A stretch of 64,000 bases of DNA from Paenibacillus sp. H1-7. GTDB lineage: Bacteria > Bacillota > Bacilli > Paenibacillales > NBRC-103111. Shown one piece after another: positions 10,769 through 19,738 of the stretch. The position numbers were made by a program, and so were the translations under genes. The stretch's first letter is position 1. Each line of letters starts with the position of its first letter. The stretch is from contig NZ_CP031168.1 of NCBI RefSeq assembly GCF_022354825.1, positions 807,501 through 871,500 on the forward strand. The letters run 5' to 3'. The notes under the pieces were generated by a model. That model was not told the origin of the DNA, made no database searches, and was given only the letters and a program-made list of their open reading frames with translations.

Positions 10769-13507
10769 ATGAGGAGACAGCGACTCTTGCTTATCATCGC
10801 TTTCTTATTGGCGTTAGGTCAGGCGATTCCCTTGTTTGCCGCCGGTGTTCAGGCGGCTGAAAGAGAGGAGGCGGCGGATACGGACCCTTATTATCGCAAT
10901 ATGGATCTATATGCAGCAGGGACGGAAGGATATCATACGTTTCGCATACCTTCGGTTTTGACGACCTCGTCGGGAACGCTGCTGGCTTTTGCCGAAGGGC
11001 GGAAAAACAGCGCATCCGATACGGGAGACATCGATCTGGTGCTGAAGCGCAGCTTCGATGAAGGGCGCACGTGGCAGCCGCTGCAGATCGTCTGCAACGA
11101 TGGGATCAACACTTGCGGCAATCCGACTCCGGTGCAGGATGAGAGCACGGGCCGCATATGGCTGTTCATGACCCATAATTACGGCGAGGACACGATAGAG
11201 GAAATCAATAACGGCACGAGCAGAGGAGTCCGCACGATCTGGAGCTCATACAGTGACGACGAAGGTGCGACCTGGTCGGCGCCGGTCAACCGGTTCAACG
11301 AGGTGCAGCAGCCGAATACCCGGTGGGATGCGACAGGTCCCGGCATCGGCATCCAGCTTCGGCATGGTCCGCACAAGGGGCGGCTCGTCATTCCGGCTAT
11401 CGGCCGCAACCTGCAAAGCGACGACCACGGCCTGACGTGGCAGGAGAGCGGCAGAATGCCTGCCGGAACGAACGAAGCTACGGTCGTCGAGCTGACGGAC
11501 GGCACGCTGATGCACAACGACCGGCTCTCCACGCATCAGGAAGTGAGGAGGCGGGCGATCTCGACAAGCAGCGACCAAGGGGCTACCTGGTCGCCGATCC
11601 GTTACGCCGCAGAGCTGATCGATCCGATCTGCGAAGCGAGCATCATCCGGTATATGCCGGCCGACAACGGGCAAGGCAACCGGATGCTGCTGTTCGCGAA
11701 CCCGGCGGACGAGAACCGCCGGGAGAAGATGACGCTGCGCCTGAGCGAGGACGACGGCGCAACGTGGACGATGGCGAAGACCGTATTCAAAGGGCCTTCC
11801 GCCTATTCGTCCCTGACGGTGCTGCCTAACGGGCACGTCGGCTTGCTGTTCGAAGGCGGAGAGAACAACGCCTACGAGAAGATCATGTTCGCGACGGTGA
11901 ATCTTGCCTGGCTGTCTGTCGTCGAGCCCGATCTGGACAACGTAGTCATACCCGAAGGAGCATTAAGCCCCGTGTTCCGCGGGGATATCGAGGAATATCG
12001 GCTTCAGGTGTTCCCCGACATGGAGCAGGTGACGGTAACACCCGTCTCCTCGAACGGAAACATTACGATCGCGATCAACGGCGTGCAGGCGGTGGCTGGA
12101 GCTCCTAATGCCGTCCGTATTGCCGGGCTGGATACGATAACTATCCAAGCGAAGCTCGGGCAGCGAGTGAGGGATTATACGATACGGATCGATCGAACGA
12201 GGCAGAGGCCGGAGCTCATGCTGCACTGGAATTTCGATCAGACGAACTCTGGCGCCACCGTTACCGACCTGACCGGCAAGGGACACGCCGGGCTGCTGAA
12301 AAACGGGGCTGTCCTGCGGCAGGGAGCGGGAGCGTTAAGCGGATCGCTCTACTTAAACGGGAGCGGCGCTCATACGGAGATAACGAACGTTGAAGATTTG
12401 CATACCGGTACGGGTGACTTTACGTACTCCGTATGGGTGAAGCCCGAAGCGCTCGTGCAGCAGCGGCACATCATCTATTGGTACGGGCAAGCCGGCAAAG
12501 GTCTGCCGCAATGGTGGCTAGCCGTGGAAAAAAACGGCGCGGTCCGGATGAATATGACCGGATTGCCCTTGAAAGCCGAAGTGAGTGCCGTGACCCCTTC
12601 CGGATTAATCAAAGCCGGACAATGGGCGCATATCGCCGGAGTGAGGGACGGCTCCGTGCTGAAGGTATACGTGAACGGCGAATTGGCGAGCGCCGCCGTT
12701 ACGTTCGACAGCGCCGGAATGGACATTACGAACCGCAGCGTACCTCCGCTCGTCGGCTTGGATAAAGGGACGGTGAACAACCGTCATTGGCTGGGTGAGC
12801 TTGACGAGCTGCGCATCTATAAGCATGCGATGAATGCGCATGAGATCAAGGGCTTGTACTGGAACGGCGATCAAGCCAAGCCGGTAACGGAGGCATCGGT
12901 GGAGCCTCAGCAGCCTAACGGGAAGAACGGCTGGTATACTTCCGACGTTACGGTGACGTTATCCGTCTACGACGACTTATCCGTCTACGACGACTTATCC
13001 GGAGCCGCCGGCACCGAATACCGGCTCAACGGAGGCGGTTGGAAGCCGTATACCGCTCTTGTCGCAGTAGATACGGAAGGCGTCAACCGGCTGGAATACC
13101 GGAGTACGGACCGGGCGGGACACGTAGAAGATCCCAAGGCGCTGACGCTGCCCGTGGATAAGACGGCGCCGATGCTCAGCGTCACACCGGATAAGCTCAG
13201 CCTGTGGCCGCCGAACCACAAATGGATTCCTATCCAGGTGACCATTGATGCGAAGGATCGGTCATCCGGCAACGTATCCGTCGTGCTCGACTCCATAACA
13301 AGCAGCGAGCGCTCCGGCGGCGCGGCGAACGATTTCGTGCAGGAAGCGCAGTTCGGAACCGACGACCGGAGCTTCCTTCTGAAAGCCGAGCGAAACGACG
13401 GCGGAGCGGGCCGGGTATATACCATCGTCTATACGGCAGAGGACGAAGCGGGAAATCGGGCGAGTGGAACGGCAGCTGTGACGGTTCCGCACGACCAATC
13501 GAAGTAA
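10769..13507 (+). CDS. Secreted multidomain sialidase (GH33 with LamG-like domain)
   Basis: This 912-aa secreted protein has a signal peptide at 1-~29 (cleavage near VQA-AE). The GH33 propeller spans ~45-385, with Arg59 in FRIPS and Asp-boxes SFDEGRTW, SDDEGATW, SDDHGLTW, SSDQGATW and SEDDGATW. A cadherin-like beta-sandwich resembling pfam12733 follows (~388-475), then a LamG/concanavalin-type domain (~478-690) and two Ig-like C-terminal modules. The middle domains probably bind glycans or the cell surface. The protein would cleave host sialoglycans outside the cell and feed the importer upstream. GAAGGAGG precedes ATG 10769. No sortase motif or surface-layer repeats are seen. It contains an in-frame 18-bp tandem duplication. 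Confidence 0.88.
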   Translation: MRRQRLLLIIAFLLALGQAIPLFAAGVQAAEREEAADTDPYYRNMDLYAAGTEGYHTFRIPSVLTTSSGTLLAFAEGRKNSASDTGDIDLVLKRSFDEGRTWQPLQIVCNDGINTCGNPTPVQDESTGRIWLFMTHNYGEDTIEEINNGTSRGVRTIWSSYSDDEGATWSAPVNRFNEVQQPNTRWDATGPGIGIQLRHGPHKGRLVIPAIGRNLQSDDHGLTWQESGRMPAGTNEATVVELTDGTLMHNDRLSTHQEVRRRAISTSSDQGATWSPIRYAAELIDPICEASIIRYMPADNGQGNRMLLFANPADENRREKMTLRLSEDDGATWTMAKTVFKGPSAYSSLTVLPNGHVGLLFEGGENNAYEKIMFATVNLAWLSVVEPDLDNVVIPEGALSPVFRGDIEEYRLQVFPDMEQVTVTPVSSNGNITIAINGVQAVAGAPNAVRIAGLDTITIQAKLGQRVRDYTIRIDRTRQRPELMLHWNFDQTNSGATVTDLTGKGHAGLLKNGAVLRQGAGALSGSLYLNGSGAHTEITNVEDLHTGTGDFTYSVWVKPEALVQQRHIIYWYGQAGKGLPQWWLAVEKNGAVRMNMTGLPLKAEVSAVTPSGLIKAGQWAHIAGVRDGSVLKVYVNGELASAAVTFDSAGMDITNRSVPPLVGLDKGTVNNRHWLGELDELRIYKHAMNAHEIKGLYWNGDQAKPVTEASVEPQQPNGKNGWYTSDVTVTLSVYDDLSVYDDLSGAAGTEYRLNGGGWKPYTALVAVDTEGVNRLEYRSTDRAGHVEDPKALTLPVDKTAPMLSVTPDKLSLWPPNHKWIPIQVTIDAKDRSSGNVSVVLDSITSSERSGGAANDFVQEAQFGTDDRSFLLKAERNDGGAGRVYTIVYTAEDEAGNRASGTAAVTVPHDQSK
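12959..12994 (+). repeat. 18-bp in-frame tandem duplication in the secreted sialidase
   Basis: Two identical 18-base copies (TTATCCGTCTACGACGAC) lie head to tail and encode SVYDDL twice. A third partial copy (TTATCCG) follows. The length is a multiple of three, so the frame is kept. It lies in a loop of a C-terminal Ig-like module and looks like slippage. Confidence 0.95.
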
Positions 13508-13550
13508 GCGGCTTGAGAACGAAAACAGCTTTTTACAGAGGAGAGAGACC

Positions 13551-14462
13551 ATGACCATGGATACTGCAAAATTCAAGGGTATATTTACGGCGCTGTTGAC
13601 GCCTATGCAGGAAGACGGCAGCTTGGATTTGGAATCGCTGAACCGGTTGGTGGAGCACCAAATAGAACAGGGTATCAAAGGCTTCTATGTGGGGGGCAGC
13701 ACCGGAGAAGGCTTTATTTTGACAAGCGAAGAACGGATGACCGTACTGGAGACCGTCGTGCGTGCCGCCAGAGGCCGAGTCACCGTAATCGCCCATGTCG
13801 GCTGCATAAGCACGATGGAGAGCATCCGGCTGGCAAGGCATGCCGAGGAGCTCGGCGTCGACGCGATATCGGCGGTCGTCCCGTTTTATTACAAGGTCGG
13901 ACCGCAAGAAATTCGCGCGCACTATGAATCCATCATGGAGGCTTCGCAGCTTCCGATGATCGTGTATCATTTTCCGGGGGCGACAGGCGTTCAGCTGTCT
14001 CTCGAATTTTACGAGCAGATGGCCCGCCATCCCCGCTGTCTCGGCGTGAAATTCACTTCGCTTAATTTGTTCGAAATGCAGCAAATCCGCAGCCGCTGCG
14101 GAAGCGGCTTCCTGATCTGGAACGGCCACGATGAGGTGTACGCCGGAGGAAGCTTGATGGGAGCGGATGGGGCTATCGGCAGCACCTTTAATATGATGCC
14201 CGGGCTGTTCGTGGAGCTGTTCTCGCAAGCGTCGAGCAGCCGGTGGGAGGCTGTGCAAAGCCTGCAGGCGAATGCCAACGAAATCATCGCTCATATGCTG
14301 AATTATGACGTGATCCCTTACGAGAAATATATCTTGTTCCTGCAAGGAATCATTCGCACCCCAGCCGTCCGCCAGCCTTTAAGACAGTTTACGGAGGAGG
14401 AGAAAGCGGGCATGGAAGCCTTCTTCTCGAACTCCCCGATTCTGCAAGGGAAAGGCAAGTAA
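13551..14462 (+). CDS. nanA: N-acetylneuraminate lyase
   Basis: This 303-aa class I aldolase of the DapA/NanA family would cleave sialic acid to N-acetylmannosamine and pyruvate. The fold motif GGSTGE is at 48-53. Catalytic Tyr139 is in IVYHFPG and the Schiff-base Lys167 in GVKFTS. These correspond to Tyr137 and Lys165 of the E. coli lyase. Placement directly after two sialidases favours NanA over dihydrodipicolinate synthase. ATG 13551 has GAGGAGAG upstream, and ATG 13557 is a possible alternative. NanE and NanK were not found in the window. A terminator follows. Confidence 0.87.
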   Translation: MTMDTAKFKGIFTALLTPMQEDGSLDLESLNRLVEHQIEQGIKGFYVGGSTGEGFILTSEERMTVLETVVRAARGRVTVIAHVGCISTMESIRLARHAEELGVDAISAVVPFYYKVGPQEIRAHYESIMEASQLPMIVYHFPGATGVQLSLEFYEQMARHPRCLGVKFTSLNLFEMQQIRSRCGSGFLIWNGHDEVYAGGSLMGADGAIGSTFNMMPGLFVELFSQASSSRWEAVQSLQANANEIIAHMLNYDVIPYEKYILFLQGIIRTPAVRQPLRQFTEEEKAGMEAFFSNSPILQGKGK

Positions 14463-14490
14463 GTCTGTACAGGCAGGGTCCTCCATTAGC

Positions 14491-14529
14491 AGTCCCTTTA
14501 CGGTGGTTCGCCGTAGGGGGGCTTTTTTT
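14491..14529 (+). terminator. Terminator after nanA
   Basis: CCCTTTACGG pairs with CCGTAGGGGG (with G-U pairs) around a 7-base loop and is followed by GCTTTTTTT. It closes the sialic acid operon. Confidence 0.85.
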
Positions 14530-14564
14530 GCATGCATACGCTGCCATAATAAAAAATTTATAGG

Positions 14565-14613
14565 AAATAAAATTTCAAAAATGTATTTACAATGAGAAAT
14601 TTTATTTTATAAT
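14565..14613 (+). promoter_or_regulatory. Promoter with 12-bp inverted-repeat operator of the MurR-like operon
   Basis: TTTACA (14586-14591) and TATAAT (14608-14613) are separated by 16 bp, a good SigA promoter. A perfect 12-bp inverted repeat, AAATAAAATTTC (14565-14576) and GAAATTTTATTT (14596-14607), has its right arm exactly between the -35 and -10 boxes. That placement is what a repressor needs. The MurR/RpiR protein encoded just downstream is the natural candidate. Confidence 0.75.
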
Positions 14614-14671
14614 GAAATTGTAAAGAACAGTTACCGGTAGTTTATAAAAACCAGTTCAAAGGAGTCTATCG

Positions 14672-15535
14672 ATGTTAAACGGCGGTCTGATCGGAATCAA
14701 GGAAGCGATGGAATCATTAAAGCCCATGGAGCAAAAAGTCGCACAATACATTCTGGAGCACCCTGAGACGGTAGTTAACGCATCGGTGCAAAAGGTCGCG
14801 GAGCTCGCCGGCGTGAGCGAGGCGACGATTATCAGGCTGGCGCGATCGCTTCATTTGAAAGGGTTTCAGGAATTGAAGCTGCGGATTGCAGCGGATTTGG
14901 CGAAGGCGTCTATCCCTGCGGATAGGACGTCGTATCAGGAAATCCAAATCGACGGTACAGTGCAAGACCTGATCCAATCCATCTCCCATAACAATATGCT
15001 GTCGATTCAGGATACGCTGACCGTTTTGTCACCCAAGGACGTAGAGAGGGCTATCGATTGCTTGAGTGAAGCACGGCGGGTCTATTTCTTCGGTGTCGGC
15101 GCTTCAGCCGTCATAGCGCAGGATTTCAAGCAGAAGCTGTCGCGGATTAACCGGTGGTGCGAGGCTGCTACGGACTTTGATTCGCAGGCGACGCTTGCAG
15201 CCAATATGACGGAGGAGGACGTAGCGTTCGGCATTTCGTACTCCGGGCAGACGGAGAATATTATTCAAAGTCTGGAAATAGCGAAGGCGACTGGAGCCAC
15301 TGTCATCTCGCTTACCAAGTTCGGCAACAATCCTGTAGCGGAGACGGCAGACATCCGATTGTTCACGAGCTCTCTGGAGCAAAGCATCCGAAGCGGGGCT
15401 ATGGCGTCACGAATAGCGCAGCTGAACGTGATCGATATTTTGTACGTCGGCATAGCGAGCCGAACATACGAAGAGAGCATTCAGGCGCTGGAGAAAACGA
15501 GAAAAGCCGTCAGCGGGTCGAAGCGCAATGGATAG
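14672..15535 (+). CDS. murR: MurR/RpiR-family transcriptional regulator
   Basis: This 287-aa protein has an RpiR-type N-terminal helix-turn-helix (~1-78, including VAELAGVSEATIIRLARSL) and a C-terminal SIS phosphosugar-binding domain (~110-255, with FGVGASAVIAQDF and GISYSGQTENIIQSLEIAK). It heads an operon that ends with murQ, so MurNAc-6-phosphate is the likely inducer. This matches Bacillus MurR next to MurQ. AAAGGAG precedes ATG 14672. Its coding end overlaps the next gene by 8 bases. The minus-strand RpiR gene at 25872-26720 is a paralogue. Confidence 0.87.
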   Translation: MLNGGLIGIKEAMESLKPMEQKVAQYILEHPETVVNASVQKVAELAGVSEATIIRLARSLHLKGFQELKLRIAADLAKASIPADRTSYQEIQIDGTVQDLIQSISHNNMLSIQDTLTVLSPKDVERAIDCLSEARRVYFFGVGASAVIAQDFKQKLSRINRWCEAATDFDSQATLAANMTEEDVAFGISYSGQTENIIQSLEIAKATGATVISLTKFGNNPVAETADIRLFTSSLEQSIRSGAMASRIAQLNVIDILYVGIASRTYEESIQALEKTRKAVSGSKRNG

Positions 15536-16550
15536 CGTCGTCCGGCTCGTCGATCGTTGGGTCGAGGAACGTTCCATTCCCGGCGCCGTGCTGCATATTT
15601 CGCTCGGAAGCCGTTATCGGTGGCAGCAAGCGTTCGGGGAGGCGGACGTATCCTCTGAAAAGAAACCGTTTACAATCGATACGCGGTTTGACGCCGCCTC
15701 CTTGACGAAGGTTAGTGCGACGCTGCCCGCCATCTTAACGCTTGAGGCTCGCGGTTTCCTTGCGCTGAACGACCCGGTGCAACGATTTATACCGGAATTT
15801 CGCCATCGCAACGTAACGATAGCCCATTTACTGCAGCATGCTTCCGGTCTTCCGGCGGATTTGCCGGGCATGGAGCGCAGCGTGTACAGAGATGTCATGG
15901 AGGAAGCGTACCGGCAGGAGCTGCTGTTTGAACCGGGTCGTCAAGTGCTGTACAGCGACTTGGGTTTTATTTTGCTCGGAGCTGTAGTAGAGCGAATTAC
16001 AGGTGAGAAGCTTGCTGAGTTCGTCCGCCGGGAAATCCATCAGCCGCTCGGGATGGCGGATACCGGATTTGTACCCGCGGAGTCGGAGCGGTACCGGATT
16101 GCGCCGACGGAGTTGTACCGTGGCTCATATATTACCGGAGAAGTCCACGACGAGAAAAGCTATCACCTAGGCGGCGTATCGGGAAGCGCCGGGCTGTTCA
16201 CGACCGCTGCGGATTTGGCGCGGTACGGGGAGAGCTGGCTGCAGCCGGACGGCCCGGTTGTCCGGCGGGAATGGCGCGAGATATGCTGCGCGCAGCCTTT
16301 CATGGGACGCGGGCTCGGCTGGGAAGTATGGCACGGACAGGAGCCGGCGCCCAGCTGCAGCGACCGTTGGCCGCAAGGCAGCTTCGGCCATACCGGCTTT
16401 ACCGGAACGAGTCTGTGGATCGAGCCGCAGAGCAAGCTGGTCGTCGTCTTCCTGACGAATGCGGTTCATTTCGGCAGAGCGAATCCGATCCGGCGTCTGC
16501 GCCCTCTTTTGCATGATGTTATTTATTCCTCGATTTCAGGGGTTAAATAA
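15528..16550 (+). CDS. Beta-lactamase-fold serine hydrolase (YbbE/AmiE-like)
   Basis: This 340-aa serine hydrolase of the class C beta-lactamase/esterase fold has an SxxK catalytic motif at Ser58-Lys61 (SLTK), a YSD triad motif near residue 143, and an HTG-type third motif (HTGFTG). No signal peptide is present, so it should be cytoplasmic. In B. subtilis the murQ-murR operon includes ybbE, reported as an N-acetylmuramyl-L-alanine amidase of this fold. The same role, removing peptide from imported MurNAc-peptides, is inferred here. The start overlaps the regulator by 8 bases, implying translational coupling. A D,D-peptidase or esterase role is possible. Confidence 0.8.
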   Translation: MDSVVRLVDRWVEERSIPGAVLHISLGSRYRWQQAFGEADVSSEKKPFTIDTRFDAASLTKVSATLPAILTLEARGFLALNDPVQRFIPEFRHRNVTIAHLLQHASGLPADLPGMERSVYRDVMEEAYRQELLFEPGRQVLYSDLGFILLGAVVERITGEKLAEFVRREIHQPLGMADTGFVPAESERYRIAPTELYRGSYITGEVHDEKSYHLGGVSGSAGLFTTAADLARYGESWLQPDGPVVRREWREICCAQPFMGRGLGWEVWHGQEPAPSCSDRWPQGSFGHTGFTGTSLWIEPQSKLVVVFLTNAVHFGRANPIRRLRPLLHDVIYSSISGVK

Positions 16551-16585
16551 AAACACAAAGAACAATCCAAGGAGGAATAACAAGA

Positions 16586-17887
16586 ATGAAACAGGTTTCT
16601 CTGATTGTTGCAGCCGCAGTAGCGGTATCATTGGCAGGGTGCAGCTCGTCGACGACGCCCCCGGCCCAGCAACCGGCCAAAGAAGGTAATGGGGGACAGG
16701 TTCAAACGCCGCCTGCGCAAAAGGTGAAGCTGACCATGGGCAGCTGGCGGACGGAAGATAAAGAAGCGTATGAGAAAATCATCAAGGAATATCAAAAGAA
16801 AAACCCGAACGTCGAAATCGAGTTCAAGCCTACGAAAAATACCGAATATAATACGGTATTGAACACGTCGCTGCAAACGGGCAGCGGTCCGGACATCATC
16901 CAGCTGCGGCCTTATGCGGCGGGTATCGCTTTGGCGGATGCGGGATATCTCGAGCCGCTCGATTCGGTCAAAGGCTTGAGCGTCATGTCGAAGGAGACAT
17001 TGGCGGCGGCGACGGGCAAGGACGGCAAAGTATACGGCGTCCCTACCGTGTTCAGCTCTACGCAAATCTTTTATAACAAGAAGCTGTTCAAAAAGTTCAA
17101 TATCGAGGAGCCGAAAACGTGGGACGATCTTATTAAGGCGGCCGAGACGCTGAAGCAGAACAAGGTGGCACCGTTTGCATTCGGTTCGAAGGAAGGCTGG
17201 ATCTTATCGCTGACGCACGGGGCGCTCGGACCGGTATTTTACGGCGGAACCGACTTCGTGAACAAAGTCACCTCCGGCCAAACGAACTTCAAGGATAAAG
17301 CGTTCCTCGATTCGATACAAACGATGCAGGGGTTGACCAAATATTTCCCGGATAATTACGTCGGGCTGTCGATGGACGATATGCGTAATCTGTTCGTTAC
17401 GGAGCAAGCCGGGATGATGGTGATGGGCGACTGGGAATTTGCCGTGATGAAGAAGATGAACCCGGCGCTGGAGATGGATGTCTTCCCGGTTCCTGCTCCT
17501 GCTGGCGGCAAAACGTCGGTAACGACATGGGTGGACGGCTCGTTCTCGGTGAACAAGGCGTCGAAAAATAAAGCGGAAGCATTGAAATTCATCGAGTTCA
17601 TGACGACCAAGGAATTCGGTGCTCTTGTGGCAAACGAGCTGATGAAGCCGAGCACGATCCCGGGCGTGGAAGCGACGGACCCTACAGTAACGAAAATATC
17701 CAAGTTCGCCAACAGCATTTCTACTCCTTATTTATTCGTCGTCCATTTCAACTCGGGTAATCCGACATCGAAATCCGCATTTGAAGGTCTGCTGCAGGGG
17801 ATGTACTTGAACAAACAGACGCCGCAGCAGGTGACGGAAGAGCTGCAAAAAAGCGTAGACTCCTGGTTTAAACCGGCCGGGAAATAA
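16586..17887 (+). CDS. Sugar ABC transporter solute-binding lipoprotein
   Basis: This 433-aa solute-binding lipoprotein has lipobox SLAGC and acylated Cys19. A Gln/Pro-rich linker follows, then a two-lobed carbohydrate-binding fold of the MalE/UgpB class (~45-430). AAGGAGG precedes ATG 16586. It belongs to the operon running from the MurR-like regulator to murQ, so the cargo is probably MurNAc, GlcNAc-MurNAc or a muropeptide. The family alone does not fix the substrate. It is unrelated in subtype to the LplA-like protein of the sialic acid block. Confidence 0.88.
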   Translation: MKQVSLIVAAAVAVSLAGCSSSTTPPAQQPAKEGNGGQVQTPPAQKVKLTMGSWRTEDKEAYEKIIKEYQKKNPNVEIEFKPTKNTEYNTVLNTSLQTGSGPDIIQLRPYAAGIALADAGYLEPLDSVKGLSVMSKETLAAATGKDGKVYGVPTVFSSTQIFYNKKLFKKFNIEEPKTWDDLIKAAETLKQNKVAPFAFGSKEGWILSLTHGALGPVFYGGTDFVNKVTSGQTNFKDKAFLDSIQTMQGLTKYFPDNYVGLSMDDMRNLFVTEQAGMMVMGDWEFAVMKKMNPALEMDVFPVPAPAGGKTSVTTWVDGSFSVNKASKNKAEALKFIEFMTTKEFGALVANELMKPSTIPGVEATDPTVTKISKFANSISTPYLFVVHFNSGNPTSKSAFEGLLQGMYLNKQTPQQVTEELQKSVDSWFKPAGK

Positions 17888-17914
17888 TTTATTGGAAAAG
17901 GCGGCGAGGCGCAT

Positions 17915-18868
17915 ATGAAGGGGACGAACGTCCAATTGCAAACAGCCAGCTCAAAGCACAAACCATTCAACTGGAGAAAAGGGCTTGTCCATCTGTTCCC
18001 CCTCCCGGCCCTCGTCGTCTATACCCTGTTCATCGTTTATCCGATTGTGGCCGCTTTCAGCTACAGCTTGTTCGAATGGCAGGGGCTGCAAAAGGGCGGA
18101 TTCATCGGGCTGGGGAACTTCGTTACTCTGTTCACGGTTGAGCCATTCAACGAGCGGTTCTGGAATGCGTTCGGGCATAACGCCTATTATTTTCTTCTTG
18201 AAATGGTCGTACAGAACGGAATCGCTTTCGTATTAGCGTACATCATCTTTTCCAAAGTAAAGGGTGCCGAGCTGTTCAAGATGGCGTACTTTTTGCCGAG
18301 GCTGCTGTCGGTTATCGTAGTAGGCTTCTTGTGGAAGCTGCTGCTGAATCCGAACTTTGGCGCGGTGAATGTCGTGTTGAAGCAGATCGGGCTGGAGGCT
18401 TGGGCCAAGCCATGGCTGGGAGATCCGGCTACAGCGCTGACAGCGATCATTTTGGCTAACTGCTGGTTCGGTATCGGATTTTCGGTGCTGATCTTTTTGG
18501 CGGGGCTTCAATCGATCTCGCAGGAGGTGCTGGAAGCGGCGAAGCTGGACGGCGCCAGAGGGCTTCGTCTTATCCGCTCTGTGACTCTGCCGATGATGAT
18601 GCAATCCATTATCATTATTACGGTGTTCACGTTCGTTCACGCGTTTGAGGCGTTCGAGCTGATCTACGCGATGCAGGGCTCGCAAGGGGAGCCTTACTTT
18701 TCGACAGATACGCTTGCAGTCTTCTTTTACCGTACGGCCTTCGGCGGTTCGAGCGGGGACGGTGTGGCTATCGGGCTGGGATCTGCGCTTGCGGTTACCT
18801 TGTTCTTCATTATTGCGGTGCTGTCGGCGGGATTCATGGCCTGGATGAAAAAAAGGGATCTGGAGTAG
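17915..18868 (+). CDS. Sugar ABC transporter permease (UgpA/MalF-type)
   Basis: This 317-aa membrane protein has about six helices. The EAA coupling loop is at ~207-226 (EAAKLDGARGLRLIRSVTLP). An N-terminal amphipathic segment of ~25 residues precedes the first helix. It lies 27 bases after the binding protein and 12 before the second permease. No ATPase gene is present, so a genome-encoded multipurpose ATPase is expected. It forms the import channel of the proposed MurNAc/muropeptide transporter. Confidence 0.9.
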   Translation: MKGTNVQLQTASSKHKPFNWRKGLVHLFPLPALVVYTLFIVYPIVAAFSYSLFEWQGLQKGGFIGLGNFVTLFTVEPFNERFWNAFGHNAYYFLLEMVVQNGIAFVLAYIIFSKVKGAELFKMAYFLPRLLSVIVVGFLWKLLLNPNFGAVNVVLKQIGLEAWAKPWLGDPATALTAIILANCWFGIGFSVLIFLAGLQSISQEVLEAAKLDGARGLRLIRSVTLPMMMQSIIIITVFTFVHAFEAFELIYAMQGSQGEPYFSTDTLAVFFYRTAFGGSSGDGVAIGLGSALAVTLFFIIAVLSAGFMAWMKKRDLE

Positions 18869-18880
18869 GAGGCGAATAAG

Positions 18881-19705
18881 GTGAAACAACAAAAAGGAAT
18901 CCGCATTGTCCAGTACGTTATTGCATGGTTGTTCGCGCTTGTAAGCCTCTACCCGATCGGCTTGATGCTGTTGTCCTCGTTCAAAACGAACATCGAGATT
19001 TTCAAAAATCCGATGGCTTTGCCGCAAGCCTGGAGCTTGGCTGCTTACCGCAAGCTGCTCGAACAGCTGCCGTATTTCGGCTATTTCTGGAACAGCGTTA
19101 TCGTTAGCGTCGTATCGGTTGCCTTGATTATCGCTTTCGGCGCTCTGGCTTCCTTTTATATCGCGCGTTTTCCTTTCAAGTGGAACCCGGCACTGTTCTT
19201 CTTCTTTTTGCTGGGGATGATGATTCCGATCAAGCTGGGGATCGTCCCGCTGTTCATGCTGATGAAAAGCATGCAGCTGCTGAATACGCAGATGTCGTTG
19301 GTGCTCGTGTATACTGCGATTGGGCTTCCGCTGTCGGTGCTTATATTGACCGGGTTTTTCAAGACGCTGCCGAAGGAGCTGGAAGAGGCGGGAAAAATCG
19401 ACGGCTGCTCGAACCTGGGCATTTTGCTTCGCATCATCGCTCCTCTTATGAGACCGGCGCTCGGTACGGTGATGATCATGAATTTTATTACGGTATGGAA
19501 CGATTTTTTCTTTCCGCTCATCTTCGTCCAGGAGGAGGCACGAAAGACGATTCCGGTAGGGATGCTGACGCTGTTCAGCGAATACTCGACCGATTGGAGC
19601 GTGCTGTTCGCAGGCTTGACGTTATCGTCGCTGCCGATGATCGTGTTGTTCGCCGCAGCTTCCAAGCAATTTATGGACGGCATGACGGCCGGAGCGGTCA
19701 AATAG
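18881..19705 (+). CDS. Sugar ABC transporter permease (UgpE/MalG-type)
   Basis: This 274-aa membrane protein starts at GTG 18881 behind TAGGAGG. About six helices are visible. The EAA loop near 167-190 reads EAGKIDGCSNLGILLRIIAP. The C-terminus, QFMDGMTAGAVK, is typical for MalG-type permeases. It completes the importer whose other parts are at 16586-18868 and is followed by the kinase gene 33 bases later, which supports coupling of uptake and phosphorylation. Confidence 0.9.
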   Translation: MKQQKGIRIVQYVIAWLFALVSLYPIGLMLLSSFKTNIEIFKNPMALPQAWSLAAYRKLLEQLPYFGYFWNSVIVSVVSVALIIAFGALASFYIARFPFKWNPALFFFFLLGMMIPIKLGIVPLFMLMKSMQLLNTQMSLVLVYTAIGLPLSVLILTGFFKTLPKELEEAGKIDGCSNLGILLRIIAPLMRPALGTVMIMNFITVWNDFFFPLIFVQEEARKTIPVGMLTLFSEYSTDWSVLFAGLTLSSLPMIVLFAAASKQFMDGMTAGAVK

Positions 19706-19738
19706 AGCAAGATGCTGGTAGGGAGGAGGAGCGGCATA

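Noticed and set aside
13551-14462. Dihydrodipicolinate synthase (DapA)
   Set aside because: The family is shared, but the placement behind two sialidases and the YHFPG context favour N-acetylneuraminate lyase.
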